Positions 1 through 7,590 of a stretch of 64,000 nt of DNA are shown piece after piece. Every line of letters begins with the position of its first letter. Position 1 is the first letter of the stretch. A program made the translations under genes and the position numbers. The stretch comes from Thermococcus sp. (GTDB taxonomy: Archaea; Methanobacteriota_B; Thermococci; Thermococcales; Thermococcaceae), in assembly GCF_027052235.1 (NCBI RefSeq), contig NZ_JALUFF010000064.1, positions 17,629 through 81,628 of the forward strand. Reading direction: 5' to 3'. The notes below the pieces were generated by a model. It had not been told where the DNA came from, did no database searches, and saw nothing but the letters and a program-made list of their open reading frames with translations.

Positions 1-75
1 GAAGACTCTCTCCAGGTCGTGGCCGAAGCTCCTCGTCCTCCTCGTCGGTCTGTGGGAAGTCGTTATCAGCATCAT
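1..75 (-). CDS. Brix domain ribosome-biogenesis protein (partial, N-terminus only)
   Basis: The 25 codons from 75 down to the window edge encode a protein beginning MMLITTSHRPTRRTRSFGHD. This matches the N-terminus of the archaeal single-Brix-domain (Imp4/Mil-like) protein, which acts in assembly of the large ribosomal subunit and binds rRNA. ATG codons at 75 and 72 are both possible starts. It follows rpoP and L37Ae on the same strand, a conserved Thermococcales order, so it is probably the third gene of one operon. Most of the gene lies outside the window, so the assignment rests on these residues and the context. Confidence 0.8.
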   Translation of the reverse strand, partial: MMLITTSHRPTRRTRSFGHDLERVF

Positions 76-126
76 GGCTATCACTCAGAAGGAAGTTGAG
101 GCTAAAAGGCTTTCGAAACGAAAGAA

Positions 127-276
127 TCAGATGGCCTTAACACGCCTTGCAACCCTAGGCCTGGGCTTGTAGAGAATTTTACTGCCACAGTAGGGACAAC
201 GAACCTCTCTCGTAGTCGCGAGGTCGAGCTCAACTTCTCTTCCGCACTTCGCACAGCGATAAAGAGCCTTTACCAT
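127..276 (-). CDS. rpoP: DNA-directed RNA polymerase subunit P
   Basis: This 49-residue protein starts MVKALYRCAKCGREVELDL. It carries a zinc ribbon of two CxxC pairs (CAKC near residue 8 and CPYC near residue 28) and a basic tail. RpoP is the archaeal counterpart of eukaryotic Rpb12 and helps hold the Rpb3/Rpb11-like assembly platform of RNA polymerase together. The start ATG follows a GAGGTGGTTACC-type ribosome-binding site. It lies 25 bp downstream of the L37Ae gene on the same strand and upstream of the Brix gene, so the three are probably co-transcribed. Confidence 0.95.
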   Translation of the reverse strand: MVKALYRCAKCGREVELDLATTREVRCPYCGSKILYKPRPRVARRVKAI

Positions 277-301
277 GGTAACCACCTCAAATTAGAAAGG
301 A

Positions 302-562
302 TCAGGCCTTGGAGGCCACAACGCGCTTGGCGACCTTCCCGGCCGGGGTGGTCGGGAGGTATGCTCCGCCGGCGAAGGTTGCACCGCACTTCTGGCACTG
401 CCAGATACCGGTGCTTATTCTCCTGACGGCCCTCCTTCCGCAGACGGGACAGACGTGCTTCTGTCTCATCTTGGCCTCAACGGCGGCTACTCTTCTCCTA
501 ATCTTCAGACCGTACCTGGGCCCAAACCTTCCAGCTGAACCGACCTTAACAGTCCTTCCCAT
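302..562 (-). CDS. rpl37ae: 50S ribosomal protein L37Ae
   Basis: This 86-residue protein starts [20 protein letters not shown] and has a C4 zinc finger (CPVC then CQKC) typical of eukaryotic and archaeal L37Ae/eL43. It is a structural protein of the large ribosomal subunit. An in-frame extension upstream reads MML, but the string AGAGGTGATG just upstream is the ribosome-binding site, so ATG at 562 is chosen. A TATA-like sequence lies about 60 bp upstream. It appears to be the first gene of the L37Ae-rpoP-Brix operon. Confidence 0.97.
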   Translation of the reverse strand: MGRTVKVGSAGRFGPRYGLKIRRRVAAVEAKMRQKHVCPVCGRRAVRRISTGIWQCQKCGATFAGGAYLPTTPAGKVAKRVVASKA

Positions 563-616
563 GAGCATCACCTCTTATTGACCTCATTTTCGCGACTGAA
601 GGGGTTTCCCGGAGAC

Positions 617-628
617 GTTTTATAAACC
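617..628 (-). promoter_or_regulatory. TATA box of the L37Ae-rpoP-Brix operon
   Basis: On the minus strand the sequence reads GGTTTATAAAAC, a strong archaeal TATA element. It lies about 60 bp upstream of the L37Ae start and is the only such element between that gene and the tRNA. Confidence 0.6.
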
Positions 629-681
629 TTTGCATGTTGGCCTTTCCATGGGATGTGTTGAGGCTTGGAAGAATAGTTGCA

Positions 682-758
<77 letters not shown>

Positions 759-811
759 TCGCCAGAAGGTTTTAAAGCGGTCTTATAAAATTTGTGGTAA
801 AAAGGAAAGGT

Positions 812-1966
812 TCACTTTCTCTTCCTTAGGAGGAGTGGTAGGACTGCCAGTGCCACCACGAGGGCTGGCCCGCAGACCTTGTTGGTGGTGGAAGTTGAAC
901 TTGCCTTGGAGCTCTGTGAGGGAGTTGGCGATATCTCCTCGGGACTCTTACCCTCGACCATTACGGCCGTCCACTCCTTGAGCCACTTGTCAGTGTTCTT
1001 GGCGAGCTCCTCGCTCGGTATCGAGACGATCTTTGCCTTGCTGACATCGAGGGCATAGCCGAAGCAGGCCGGGGGCTTTACCTCCTCGTTCACGGGATAC
1101 ATCCACTGGTTCAGCGGGAGCTTCTCCTGGGCTTCCTTGCTTATGAGGAAGTTTATGAACTTCTTCGCCAGCTCGATGTGCTTGGAGCCTTTGACTATGC
1201 CTGCCCCTTCAATCTGGAGGTAGGCGGTGTTGTTGAGGAATATCGCCCCGATGTTGGTGCTGTTCTCCTCGCAAGCGGCGTACGCTGGGTCAGTGGCATA
1301 GCTCACGAATAGTGGGGCCTGTCCCTTGTCCCACATCTCCCAGCCAGCCGACCAGCCCTTGACTATTATAACACCATTGTCCCTGAGCTTGGCCCAGTAG
1401 TAGGGCCACCTGTCGCCGTAAACCGCTATCGTCCACAGGAGGAAGGCCATACCAGTCGAGCTCGTCCTCGGGTCTTCGACTATGAGCTTCCCCTTCCACT
1501 CGGGCTTGAGGAGCTCTTCAAAGGTCTTCGGCGGGTTCTTCAGCTCGTCCTTCTTGTAAACGATTGCTATGGCACCGTAGTCGTATGGGGTCAGGTAGAA
1601 GTTGGGGTCGAAGTTCTTGATTATCCAGTCCGGGATGTACTTGGCGTTTTCGGGCTTGTAGGGGACGAGAACGCCCTCGTTTATTGCCTTCTGAAGGTAG
1701 CTGTTGTCTATTCCGACGACGACGTCGGCCTGGGGGTTGTCCTTCTCCATTATGAGCCTGCTGAGAACCTGCCCCGCATCACCGAGGAGAACGAGCTTTA
1801 CCTTAACACCGTACTCCTTCTCAAAGATAGGGACTATCTGCTTCATCCACGGCTCTATGCTGTCGTAGGAGTACACCGTCAGCGTCTCCTCGGCCTTGGC
1901 TGGAACGGCGCTCCAGCCGAGCGAGAGGAGGAGCACCGCGAGGAACAGCGCGAGTATTCTCTTCAC
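812..1966 (-). CDS. Thiamine-type ABC transporter substrate-binding protein, CGP-CTERM anchored
   Basis: This 384-residue exported protein has an N-terminal signal peptide (residues 1-25, ending PAKAEE). The body is a family 1 periplasmic binding protein most like ThiB/TbpA (TVYSYDS near residue 30, WKGKLIVEDPRTSSTG in the middle). A Ser/Thr-rich linker leads to NKVCGPALVVALAVLPLLLR, the CGP-CTERM signal of Thermococcales, so the protein is probably cleaved and anchored at the cell surface. It probably captures thiamine or a similar solute. No permease or ATPase lies next to it, and I see no THI-box riboswitch upstream. The start is GTG behind GGAGGTGGTATC. Ligand identity is inferred from family resemblance only. 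Confidence 0.85.
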   Translation of the reverse strand: MKRILALFLAVLLLSLGWSAVPAKAEETLTVYSYDSIEPWMKQIVPIFEKEYGVKVKLVLLGDAGQVLSRLIMEKDNPQADVVVGIDNSYLQKAINEGVLVPYKPENAKYIPDWIIKNFDPNFYLTPYDYGAIAIVYKKDELKNPPKTFEELLKPEWKGKLIVEDPRTSSTGMAFLLWTIAVYGDRWPYYWAKLRDNGVIIVKGWSAGWEMWDKGQAPLFVSYATDPAYAACEENSTNIGAIFLNNTAYLQIEGAGIVKGSKHIELAKKFINFLISKEAQEKLPLNQWMYPVNEEVKPPACFGYALDVSKAKIVSIPSEELAKNTDKWLKEWTAVMVEGKSPEEISPTPSQSSKASSTSTTNKVCGPALVVALAVLPLLLRKRK

Positions 1967-2050
1967 GATACCACCTCCATTATCAGGTTGTTGTCTCCAA
2001 TAACTCGATAATAGAAGGTGCTAAAAAGTTTGCGTCCCAGCTTTGGGAAC

Positions 2051-2542
2051 TTACTCGGACTTCCGGCGCTCCATCTTTATAACGTAGTCAGCAGCGTTCT
2101 GGAGAGCCACCGAGAAACCGGGCTCGGTCCCTATGACTATGGTCTCCTTTCCGCGCCTTTTGGCCTCCTGTATTATGGGCAGGAAGTCGGCATCCCTCGT
2201 TGCGAGGGCTATGACATCGACGTCCGAGTTGTAAATCAGCTCCATCGCCTCTATCGCTATCCTGACGTCGGTGTCGCCGGCCACGATGACCGGTTCCAGT
2301 CCCTGGTTCACAACGGCCTCTATCAACCCCTGAGGCGCGTACTGGTTCAGAACGACCTTCGCGACCCTTATCTTGCCTATTCTTTCAAGGGCCTCCACTA
2401 TGTCCTCAAGCTTTATCCCGAACTCCTTACGGAGTATGTTGGGCCCGTCTATTATCAAGCCTATGGTTCTCGTCTTTTCTTCTTTTTTCTCTTCCTTCTC
2501 GCCCCGTTCCCTCTTAAGAACCTTGTACAGGGTTTCCCTCAC
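2051..2542 (-). CDS. NYN domain (LabA/DUF88-like) putative nuclease, copy 2
   Basis: This 163-residue protein has the NYN/PIN-like core: [15 protein letters not shown] near residue 30, [12 protein letters not shown] in the middle and [13 protein letters not shown] near residue 115, with the acidic residues expected of a metal-dependent RNase. It is clearly a paralogue of the gene just upstream on the same strand and overlaps it by 4 bp (ATGA), so the two are translationally coupled. The likely start is GTG at 2542 behind GGAGGAG. A role in RNA processing is inferred from the fold; the substrate is unknown. Confidence 0.85.
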   Translation of the reverse strand: MRETLYKVLKRERGEKEEKKEEKTRTIGLIIDGPNILRKEFGIKLEDIVEALERIGKIRVAKVVLNQYAPQGLIEAVVNQGLEPVIVAGDTDVRIAIEAMELIYNSDVDVIALATRDADFLPIIQEAKRRGKETIVIGTEPGFSVALQNAADYVIKMERRKSE

Positions 2543-3051
2543 TCCTCCTCCCTCCTTGGGGTGAGGACTATGGTGTAGTCCGCCGCGTGCTTGAGCGCAA
2601 CTGAAAAGCCGGGTTCAACGCCTATCACTATCGTCTCCTTCCCCTTCTCCTTGGCTTTCAGAATTACGGGCAGAAATTCCGCGTTCCTTGTTGCGAGGGC
2701 TATTATGTCTATGTTTGGATTGTAGATTTCCCTCATGGCCTCAACCGCGAGCTTCACGCCCGTCTCGCCCGATACTATTATGGCCTCAAACCCCTGGTTT
2801 GAGACCGCCTCTATCAATCCCTGGGGGGCGTACTGGTTGAGGATTACCTTCGCGACCCTTATGTCCCCGAAGCCTTCAAGGGCCTCCACTATATCCTCAA
2901 GCTTGACACCGAGGTCTTTGCGGAGCATGTTGGGACCGTCGATGAGAAGGGCTATCCTCTTCCCCCTCTTCACTTTCCTCTTCATCATCCCGATGCTTTT
3001 GATGCCGTCCTTTGTTATTGAGACTATCCTTTCCCAGCTACCCCCGGGCAT
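2539..3051 (-). CDS. NYN domain (LabA/DUF88-like) putative nuclease, copy 1
   Basis: This 170-residue protein is the first gene of a tandem pair. It has [17 protein letters not shown] near residue 35, [13 protein letters not shown], and [13 protein letters not shown]. Asp in the second copy's ATRDADF is Asn here (ATRNAEF), and the GDTD of the second copy is SGETG, so this copy has lost acidic residues at two motif positions. GGTGAC just before ATG at 3051 supports that start over an in-frame GTG at 3060. The pair may act as a heterodimer, which is inference. Confidence 0.82.
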   Translation of the reverse strand: MPGGSWERIVSITKDGIKSIGMMKRKVKRGKRIALLIDGPNMLRKDLGVKLEDIVEALEGFGDIRVAKVILNQYAPQGLIEAVSNQGFEAIIVSGETGVKLAVEAMREIYNPNIDIIALATRNAEFLPVILKAKEKGKETIVIGVEPGFSVALKHAADYTIVLTPRREEE

Positions 3052-3146
3052 GGATGTCACCGATGATATTTTGACATGAACTAAGCGGTACTATCGCCGT
3101 TTCTACGGCTAATCCCTATAAAAATGTGTTGTTCAGGGAGGAGACC

Positions 3147-5579
3147 TCAGAGAAGTCTCTTGTAGTAATACCAGAGTCCCCTGATGATGTCCCTGAGTTC
3201 TATCATCGTGAAGGTTTCCGTCCTGTCTATGAGCTTTGCGGTTTCTTCCCAGCTATGAGCTTGTAAAACGCGGTAGATGAGGAGCTTTATCTGCCTCTCG
3301 TCGAGGTAGGGCTTCATCCAGCCGTCGAGGAAGTAGAGCTTCACTATCGGCTTTACGGCATCAACCACCGTGTCGTAGGTTAAAACCTTGCCCGTGAAAG
3401 CATCCAACCTCTTCCTCTGTATCTCCGTGAGGTGAATCGGGTAATCAACGGCCTCGCCAAAGGGCGTCTCGAAGAGCCAGCGCGCTATCTCGGGTTCGAG
3501 CTCGCGGTGGGTATCGCCCAGCCACTCTGTGAACCTTATCCTGAACTCGTCGTTGGCTTTCTTGATGAGCTTTCTTGCCTTCTCGCTTATCGGTTTGAGG
3601 ACTATCGTGGTGAACTCACCGCTGACCGGGTTTCTCGCTGGACTGAGATGCACAACGGCAAAGCCGTTCCTTATCCAGAAGCGGACGAGCTCTTCACTTG
3701 CCCCAAAGCCCGAGCCGATCCAATCGAGGCCCTTCTCTCTGGCCTCTTTCTCAAGAAGCTCTAAAGCTTTGCTTCCCAGTCCCATGTCCATGGCATCCGG
3801 GTGGGTCGCTATTCTAACTATGCGGTATCCCTTAAGCCTTGCGAACTCCTTCAAATAGTGGTGCTTGACCATCATATCCGGGATTATGTTTCCCCTCGGC
3901 TTGTAGCCCTTGGCCATCTTCTCTATGACGTTCTTCGGTATGTTGCCTTCTTTAGCTATCTGGATTGCCGTCACTATCTTGCCGTTCTTGAGCCTCAAAA
4001 CTCTCGCCTCGTGGTGGGGGGCATCTGCCAGAAGAGCGACATCACTCGGCCTGTTGCGGTAGTGGGCTAAAATGTAGATTCCGACGAAGTGCCTCAGTTC
4101 TGGCCTGTCGTTCTCGAACCAGTCGTCGAGGTCAGGTTTTTCGAGGTAGACCTCCTTTCTCTTTATCAGCTCATAGTCTTCATCGGTGAGCTCGACGGGT
4201 TCCGCATCGAGGAGGAGGACGTCAAAGAGCCACTTCTCTATCGGGTCGCCGTAGGCGTATCTAATCGGCTCGTCCATGTGGAGCTCCTTAAACTCTCTCT
4301 TCTCCCTTGCCTTCTTGAGGAACTTGACGGAGAAGCCTCTGCCAGCACCTTCGTAGCCGTGGATTGTCGAGGAGTAAACGACGCGCTCCTTGTTGAGGTA
4401 CTTGTGAAGTATTGGCACGTGGATTCCCGCCGCTTCATCGAGGATGTAGAGGTCTGCGCTCTTTCTGTAGCCCTCGGCTGGAGGGTAATACCTCAGACCT
4501 ATCTTCCTTGCATAGAGCTCCTTTATGAGGCCCTTCTCCTCCACAACGTAGGGCTTGAAGCCGAGCTTTTCAAGGGCCCTCTTGGCGAAGCGGAAAAGCG
4601 ATTGAACGTTTTCGGGCTCGGGAGCGGTCACCACTATTCTGGTGCGCTTTCCAAGGGCCAGTGCAAGGCCTATGGCGGCTATTCCAACGGAGACGCTCTT
4701 ACCCCTTCCCCTGTCGGCCGTGAGAACGAGCATTCCCTCCCTTTCAGCCAACTCCTCAAAGGCCTTGAGAACTTCAACCTGCCCCTCTGTGAGGGCCATC
4801 TTATAGAGTTCTCTGGGAAAGAGAGTCTCCTCCGGAATGGGGACGCCTTTCCTTCCCTTTATCCTCGCCTGGCTTTTGCTCCTCTTCGGCTTCTTCTTTA
4901 TCTTCCCGTTCTCGGTTATGATGTAGATCCCCTCGTGCTCCGTGAACTTCCTGATGAGCCTTCTGTTGAAGCGCTTCTTTACGTCGTCTATGGTGTAAGG
5001 TGGCGTAACCAGGCTCTTGTGGAAGCCCGTCCACATATCCTTCCACTTCTTGAAGGGGTGAGCGAGGATGAATATCAGCCCGCCGCCCCTCACCGTCTCG
5101 ATGATCCTGCCGAGGTCGTTAGGTGAATAATCGTAGCTCATGTCCAGAATTAGAAGGTCATAAGTCCTCCCGAGTATGTCGCGGGTGTGCTTGAAGGTGA
5201 CAGCCTGAACGTTAACCTCAGAACCCGCCAAAACGTCAAAGTGCTTTCTAAACGCTTCATAACGCTTCCTTCCGAAGGTCTCCTCGCCGAGGGCATCAGT
5301 TGCGTAAAGAACCTCGATTTTATCCTCGCTTTCATCGCGGAGGCGCTTCTTAATCAGCTCGTCAAGGATATCGCTTAAAACCCTCGCAGAAGCACCAGCT
5401 AGGATCCCCGCCACTTCGGCTTTCCTCTCGGTGTCCCCTTCGATGACTATCATTCTCCTGTGAAACTTCTCAAGGGCTTGAGCGAGGGCAGTCTCGGTGA
5501 GCTTCAAAACCTCGTCCTTGACCTTCTCACTTTTAGCGTAGTCTCTCACTTCCCTGTCAAAGCGAACCTTAACCGTCAT
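3147..5579 (-). CDS. tmcA: tRNA(Met) cytidine acetyltransferase TmcA
   Basis: This 810-residue protein has the full TmcA/Kre33 architecture. A DUF1726-like N-terminal domain is followed by an ATPase module with Walker A (TADRGRGKS, about residue 290) and a Walker B-like YILDEAAGIHVPIL. A GNAT acetyltransferase domain with the acetyl-CoA site ATHPDAMDMGLGSKAL lies near residue 600, and a C-terminal tRNA-binding region follows. TmcA uses ATP and acetyl-CoA to make N4-acetylcytidine, which in Thermococcales occurs widely in rRNA and tRNA and stabilises RNA at high temperature. The ATG at 5579 is preceded by GGGGGAGGAGAG. It borders the AT-rich island on its upstream side. Confidence 0.95.
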   Translation of the reverse strand: MTVKVRFDREVRDYAKSEKVKDEVLKLTETALAQALEKFHRRMIVIEGDTERKAEVAGILAGASARVLSDILDELIKKRLRDESEDKIEVLYATDALGEETFGRKRYEAFRKHFDVLAGSEVNVQAVTFKHTRDILGRTYDLLILDMSYDYSPNDLGRIIETVRGGGLIFILAHPFKKWKDMWTGFHKSLVTPPYTIDDVKKRFNRRLIRKFTEHEGIYIITENGKIKKKPKRSKSQARIKGRKGVPIPEETLFPRELYKMALTEGQVEVLKAFEELAEREGMLVLTADRGRGKSVSVGIAAIGLALALGKRTRIVVTAPEPENVQSLFRFAKRALEKLGFKPYVVEEKGLIKELYARKIGLRYYPPAEGYRKSADLYILDEAAGIHVPILHKYLNKERVVYSSTIHGYEGAGRGFSVKFLKKAREKREFKELHMDEPIRYAYGDPIEKWLFDVLLLDAEPVELTDEDYELIKRKEVYLEKPDLDDWFENDRPELRHFVGIYILAHYRNRPSDVALLADAPHHEARVLRLKNGKIVTAIQIAKEGNIPKNVIEKMAKGYKPRGNIIPDMMVKHHYLKEFARLKGYRIVRIATHPDAMDMGLGSKALELLEKEAREKGLDWIGSGFGASEELVRFWIRNGFAVVHLSPARNPVSGEFTTIVLKPISEKARKLIKKANDEFRIRFTEWLGDTHRELEPEIARWLFETPFGEAVDYPIHLTEIQRKRLDAFTGKVLTYDTVVDAVKPIVKLYFLDGWMKPYLDERQIKLLIYRVLQAHSWEETAKLIDRTETFTMIELRDIIRGLWYYYKRLL

Positions 5580-5610
5580 CTCTCCTCCCCCGATAAAGGG
5601 GAGAGGGGGG

Positions 5611-5620
5611 ATTTAAAAAG
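5611..5620 (-). promoter_or_regulatory. TATA box of tmcA
   Basis: The minus strand reads CTTTTTAAAT about 32-41 bp upstream of the tmcA start, at the usual archaeal position for a short-leader transcript. Confidence 0.55.
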
Positions 5621-5689
5621 ATGGTGATCAGTTTCTATAAATCCTTGATGTTACCACAATACTCTCTAGCGTCAACTTCTGTCTTTGTG

Positions 5690-7510
5690 TTACTCATCTA
5701 ACAACTTCTTTAATGTCGCGGTGAGTGCTCTCAAATGAACTTTCTTCCTGATTTCTGAATTAACTCTCCTTCTTAACTGAGTTTCATCTGGAAGGAGGAT
5801 TATGGAGACTTTTCCATTTAGCTCTCTTTGGACTCTTTTGACAATTTCCCTGTATGATTTACTACCAATATATGCAACAACCCACCTATTTTTTGCATAG
5901 GTTTCTAGAAACTCTTTAAGTCTGGTGGATACTAGGTTCACTTGTTTCTCAGGGGTACGAGAGGATAATATGAAGTCATATTCCAAGATTGGGGGCTCCG
6001 TTTCAAAATTCTGCGGAACTGGACCATACATGCCAGAGAGAGTGACTTTTTCGATCTTCCTTAAGTTAATGCCCTGCTCCTGAAGATATCTAAAAATAAC
6101 TTTGTGGGTTGTAGATTTTGAGTAAGGTTTCTTAGGAGTACATGATAATAGTAGAATAACTTTCTTCTCGGGAGAGACATAATAAGAGGTTTTTGTTATG
6201 TCAAACTTGGTGGGGTCACGCTTTAAGGATATTTTTCTAGTGTAGAACTGCTCTCTAGAGATTTTTGGAAGTTTCAGCCCCAATTCATTGATAATCTCAA
6301 TAAAATCATCATCAATTGTGGACAATTTGGCAATTATTTTTAAAAGCTTACTATCATTGCGAGAATAATTAACAAGCCACTCCTTAAATTCACGGGAATT
6401 TGGATAGTATGCAGTTATTTCATCAACAAGTTTTAGTTGCATAGAGAGGTTATGCAGGGCGATTATGCCATAAATGTCTGACTTGATTATTTTTTGACCA
6501 TTAAGATGGTAATGAGAATAACTCTTGCTTCTTAAGATTTTTTTGACCATTCGAAGATTTTGACCTCCAATCCGAGCACAGAAAGGACATGAGTCTAGGT
6601 CTTTGTTTGTGATTTCATGAAATCTCTTTTTTCGGTTATACGAAACAAAAAACTGGAGATTCTGAGCTGCTTTGACATACGTATTACTGTCAAAACTATT
6701 CACACCAAGATAATACATAAAAGGCACAATCTTTCCTGAAATACCAAAAATATGTACAGGCACATCTTCCAAAGTATGGGACATCTCCCGCAATGTATCC
6801 CTAACGGCCTTTATTATCTCAACAATAAGCTCATAATGATTCTTTATTGGAACCATTGAACCTATCGCCAGTCCAAACGGGTAATTAGAATACCTGTTGA
6901 ATCCTGCTTCTTCAAGTGCACCCACCAATGAGTTGAGATAATATTGAATCTCCTTGTAGGATCTGCCGTGAACGGCAAGATACGGAAAAACTAGTGCTTT
7001 GTATGTGTCATACACTAACTCCATTAGACGTACTGCGTTTAGGATACTTTTCCCCATTCTCTCCTTAGTTTCTTTTTCATTTAAACCAGGAGGTATTGGA
7101 TAATCCAAAGAGGCAACATAGTCTGCACCAAGTTTAAGTTGCAAATCTAAGATGCTCTCAGGTGTCGCCTTGAGCTTGTATTTTGATAAATCGTACTCCT
7201 TATTGTACAGGAGTTTGAAACCACCGCTATCTGCAAATAACGTTGGAGAATACTCAGGATTTTCTTGTGCAATCCAGTCTTTTAATGTTCGCCCTCCTTC
7301 AAACCACTCATTAAAACTCTTTTCACTGAGATCAAAATCCACAAAATGGAGAACTTGAGTCATAATTGCAGGCAATTTCAACTCCCGTATAATTCCCCGT
7401 TTAATAGATTTCCAGATACCACCATTTCGAAGAACTCCTGGGGGACCTGTCATGAAATTAACGACAGGGAAAAATGTGAATTCTTGTAATGGCTTTGGAC
7501 GGGCCGACAT
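5690..7510 (-). CDS. tRNA-guanine-transglycosylase-like protein with ArcS-like C-terminal domain (DpdA-type candidate)
   Basis: This 606-residue protein has a TGT barrel over roughly residues 40-360. The two acidic residues that do chemistry in TGTs are present: FADSGGF with Asp94, and NSFDSNTY with Asp274. CPFC (308-311) and His353 (ALHNL) match part of the TGT zinc site. Residues 450-590 resemble the DUF5591 region of archaeosine synthase (LLSCTPKKPYSKSTTHK, LSGMYGPVP, YDFI). TGTs swap guanine for a 7-deazaguanine such as preQ0. The sequence is too divergent, and the gene too AT-rich, to be the host archaeosine TGT. The partner gene is a nuclease-helicase, so DNA modification as in DpdA systems is my inference. 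A divergent tRNA enzyme is the alternative. Confidence 0.75.
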   Translation of the reverse strand: MSARPKPLQEFTFFPVVNFMTGPPGVLRNGGIWKSIKRGIIRELKLPAIMTQVLHFVDFDLSEKSFNEWFEGGRTLKDWIAQENPEYSPTLFADSGGFKLLYNKEYDLSKYKLKATPESILDLQLKLGADYVASLDYPIPPGLNEKETKERMGKSILNAVRLMELVYDTYKALVFPYLAVHGRSYKEIQYYLNSLVGALEEAGFNRYSNYPFGLAIGSMVPIKNHYELIVEIIKAVRDTLREMSHTLEDVPVHIFGISGKIVPFMYYLGVNSFDSNTYVKAAQNLQFFVSYNRKKRFHEITNKDLDSCPFCARIGGQNLRMVKKILRSKSYSHYHLNGQKIIKSDIYGIIALHNLSMQLKLVDEITAYYPNSREFKEWLVNYSRNDSKLLKIIAKLSTIDDDFIEIINELGLKLPKISREQFYTRKISLKRDPTKFDITKTSYYVSPEKKVILLLSCTPKKPYSKSTTHKVIFRYLQEQGINLRKIEKVTLSGMYGPVPQNFETEPPILEYDFILSSRTPEKQVNLVSTRLKEFLETYAKNRWVVAYIGSKSYREIVKRVQRELNGKVSIILLPDETQLRRRVNSEIRKKVHLRALTATLKKLLDE

Positions 7511-7540
7511 ATTTAATCCCTACTCTCAAAGCCTCACGTT

Positions 7541-7552
7541 AGATTTAAAAAT
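7541..7552. promoter_or_regulatory. Shared AT-rich promoter core between the two island genes
   Basis: The only TATA-like block in the 80-bp divergent gap is AGATTTAAAAAT. Read leftward it lies about 35 bp from the TGT-like start at 7510. Read rightward it lies about 45 bp from ATG 7591. One near-symmetrical element may serve both genes, which would tie their expression together. Confidence 0.5.
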
Positions 7553-7590
7553 GTTTAGTGCTCTGCTATAGAAATGAAGGTGTAGTCATT

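Noticed and set aside
1967..2050. TPP (THI-box) riboswitch upstream of the thiamine-type binding protein.
   Set aside because: The leader is short and lacks the conserved CUGAGA and ACCUG elements.
4089..5126. A 345-codon open frame on the plus strand inside tmcA.
   Set aside because: It is antisense to a clearly conserved gene, has no promoter or ribosome-binding site and shows no domain. It reflects the GC-rich codon use of the real gene.
5580..5690. Attachment-site repeats flanking the AT-rich island.
   Set aside because: Comparing both edges shows only very short matches such as AGCGTC, no better than chance, and no tRNA or integrase lies there.
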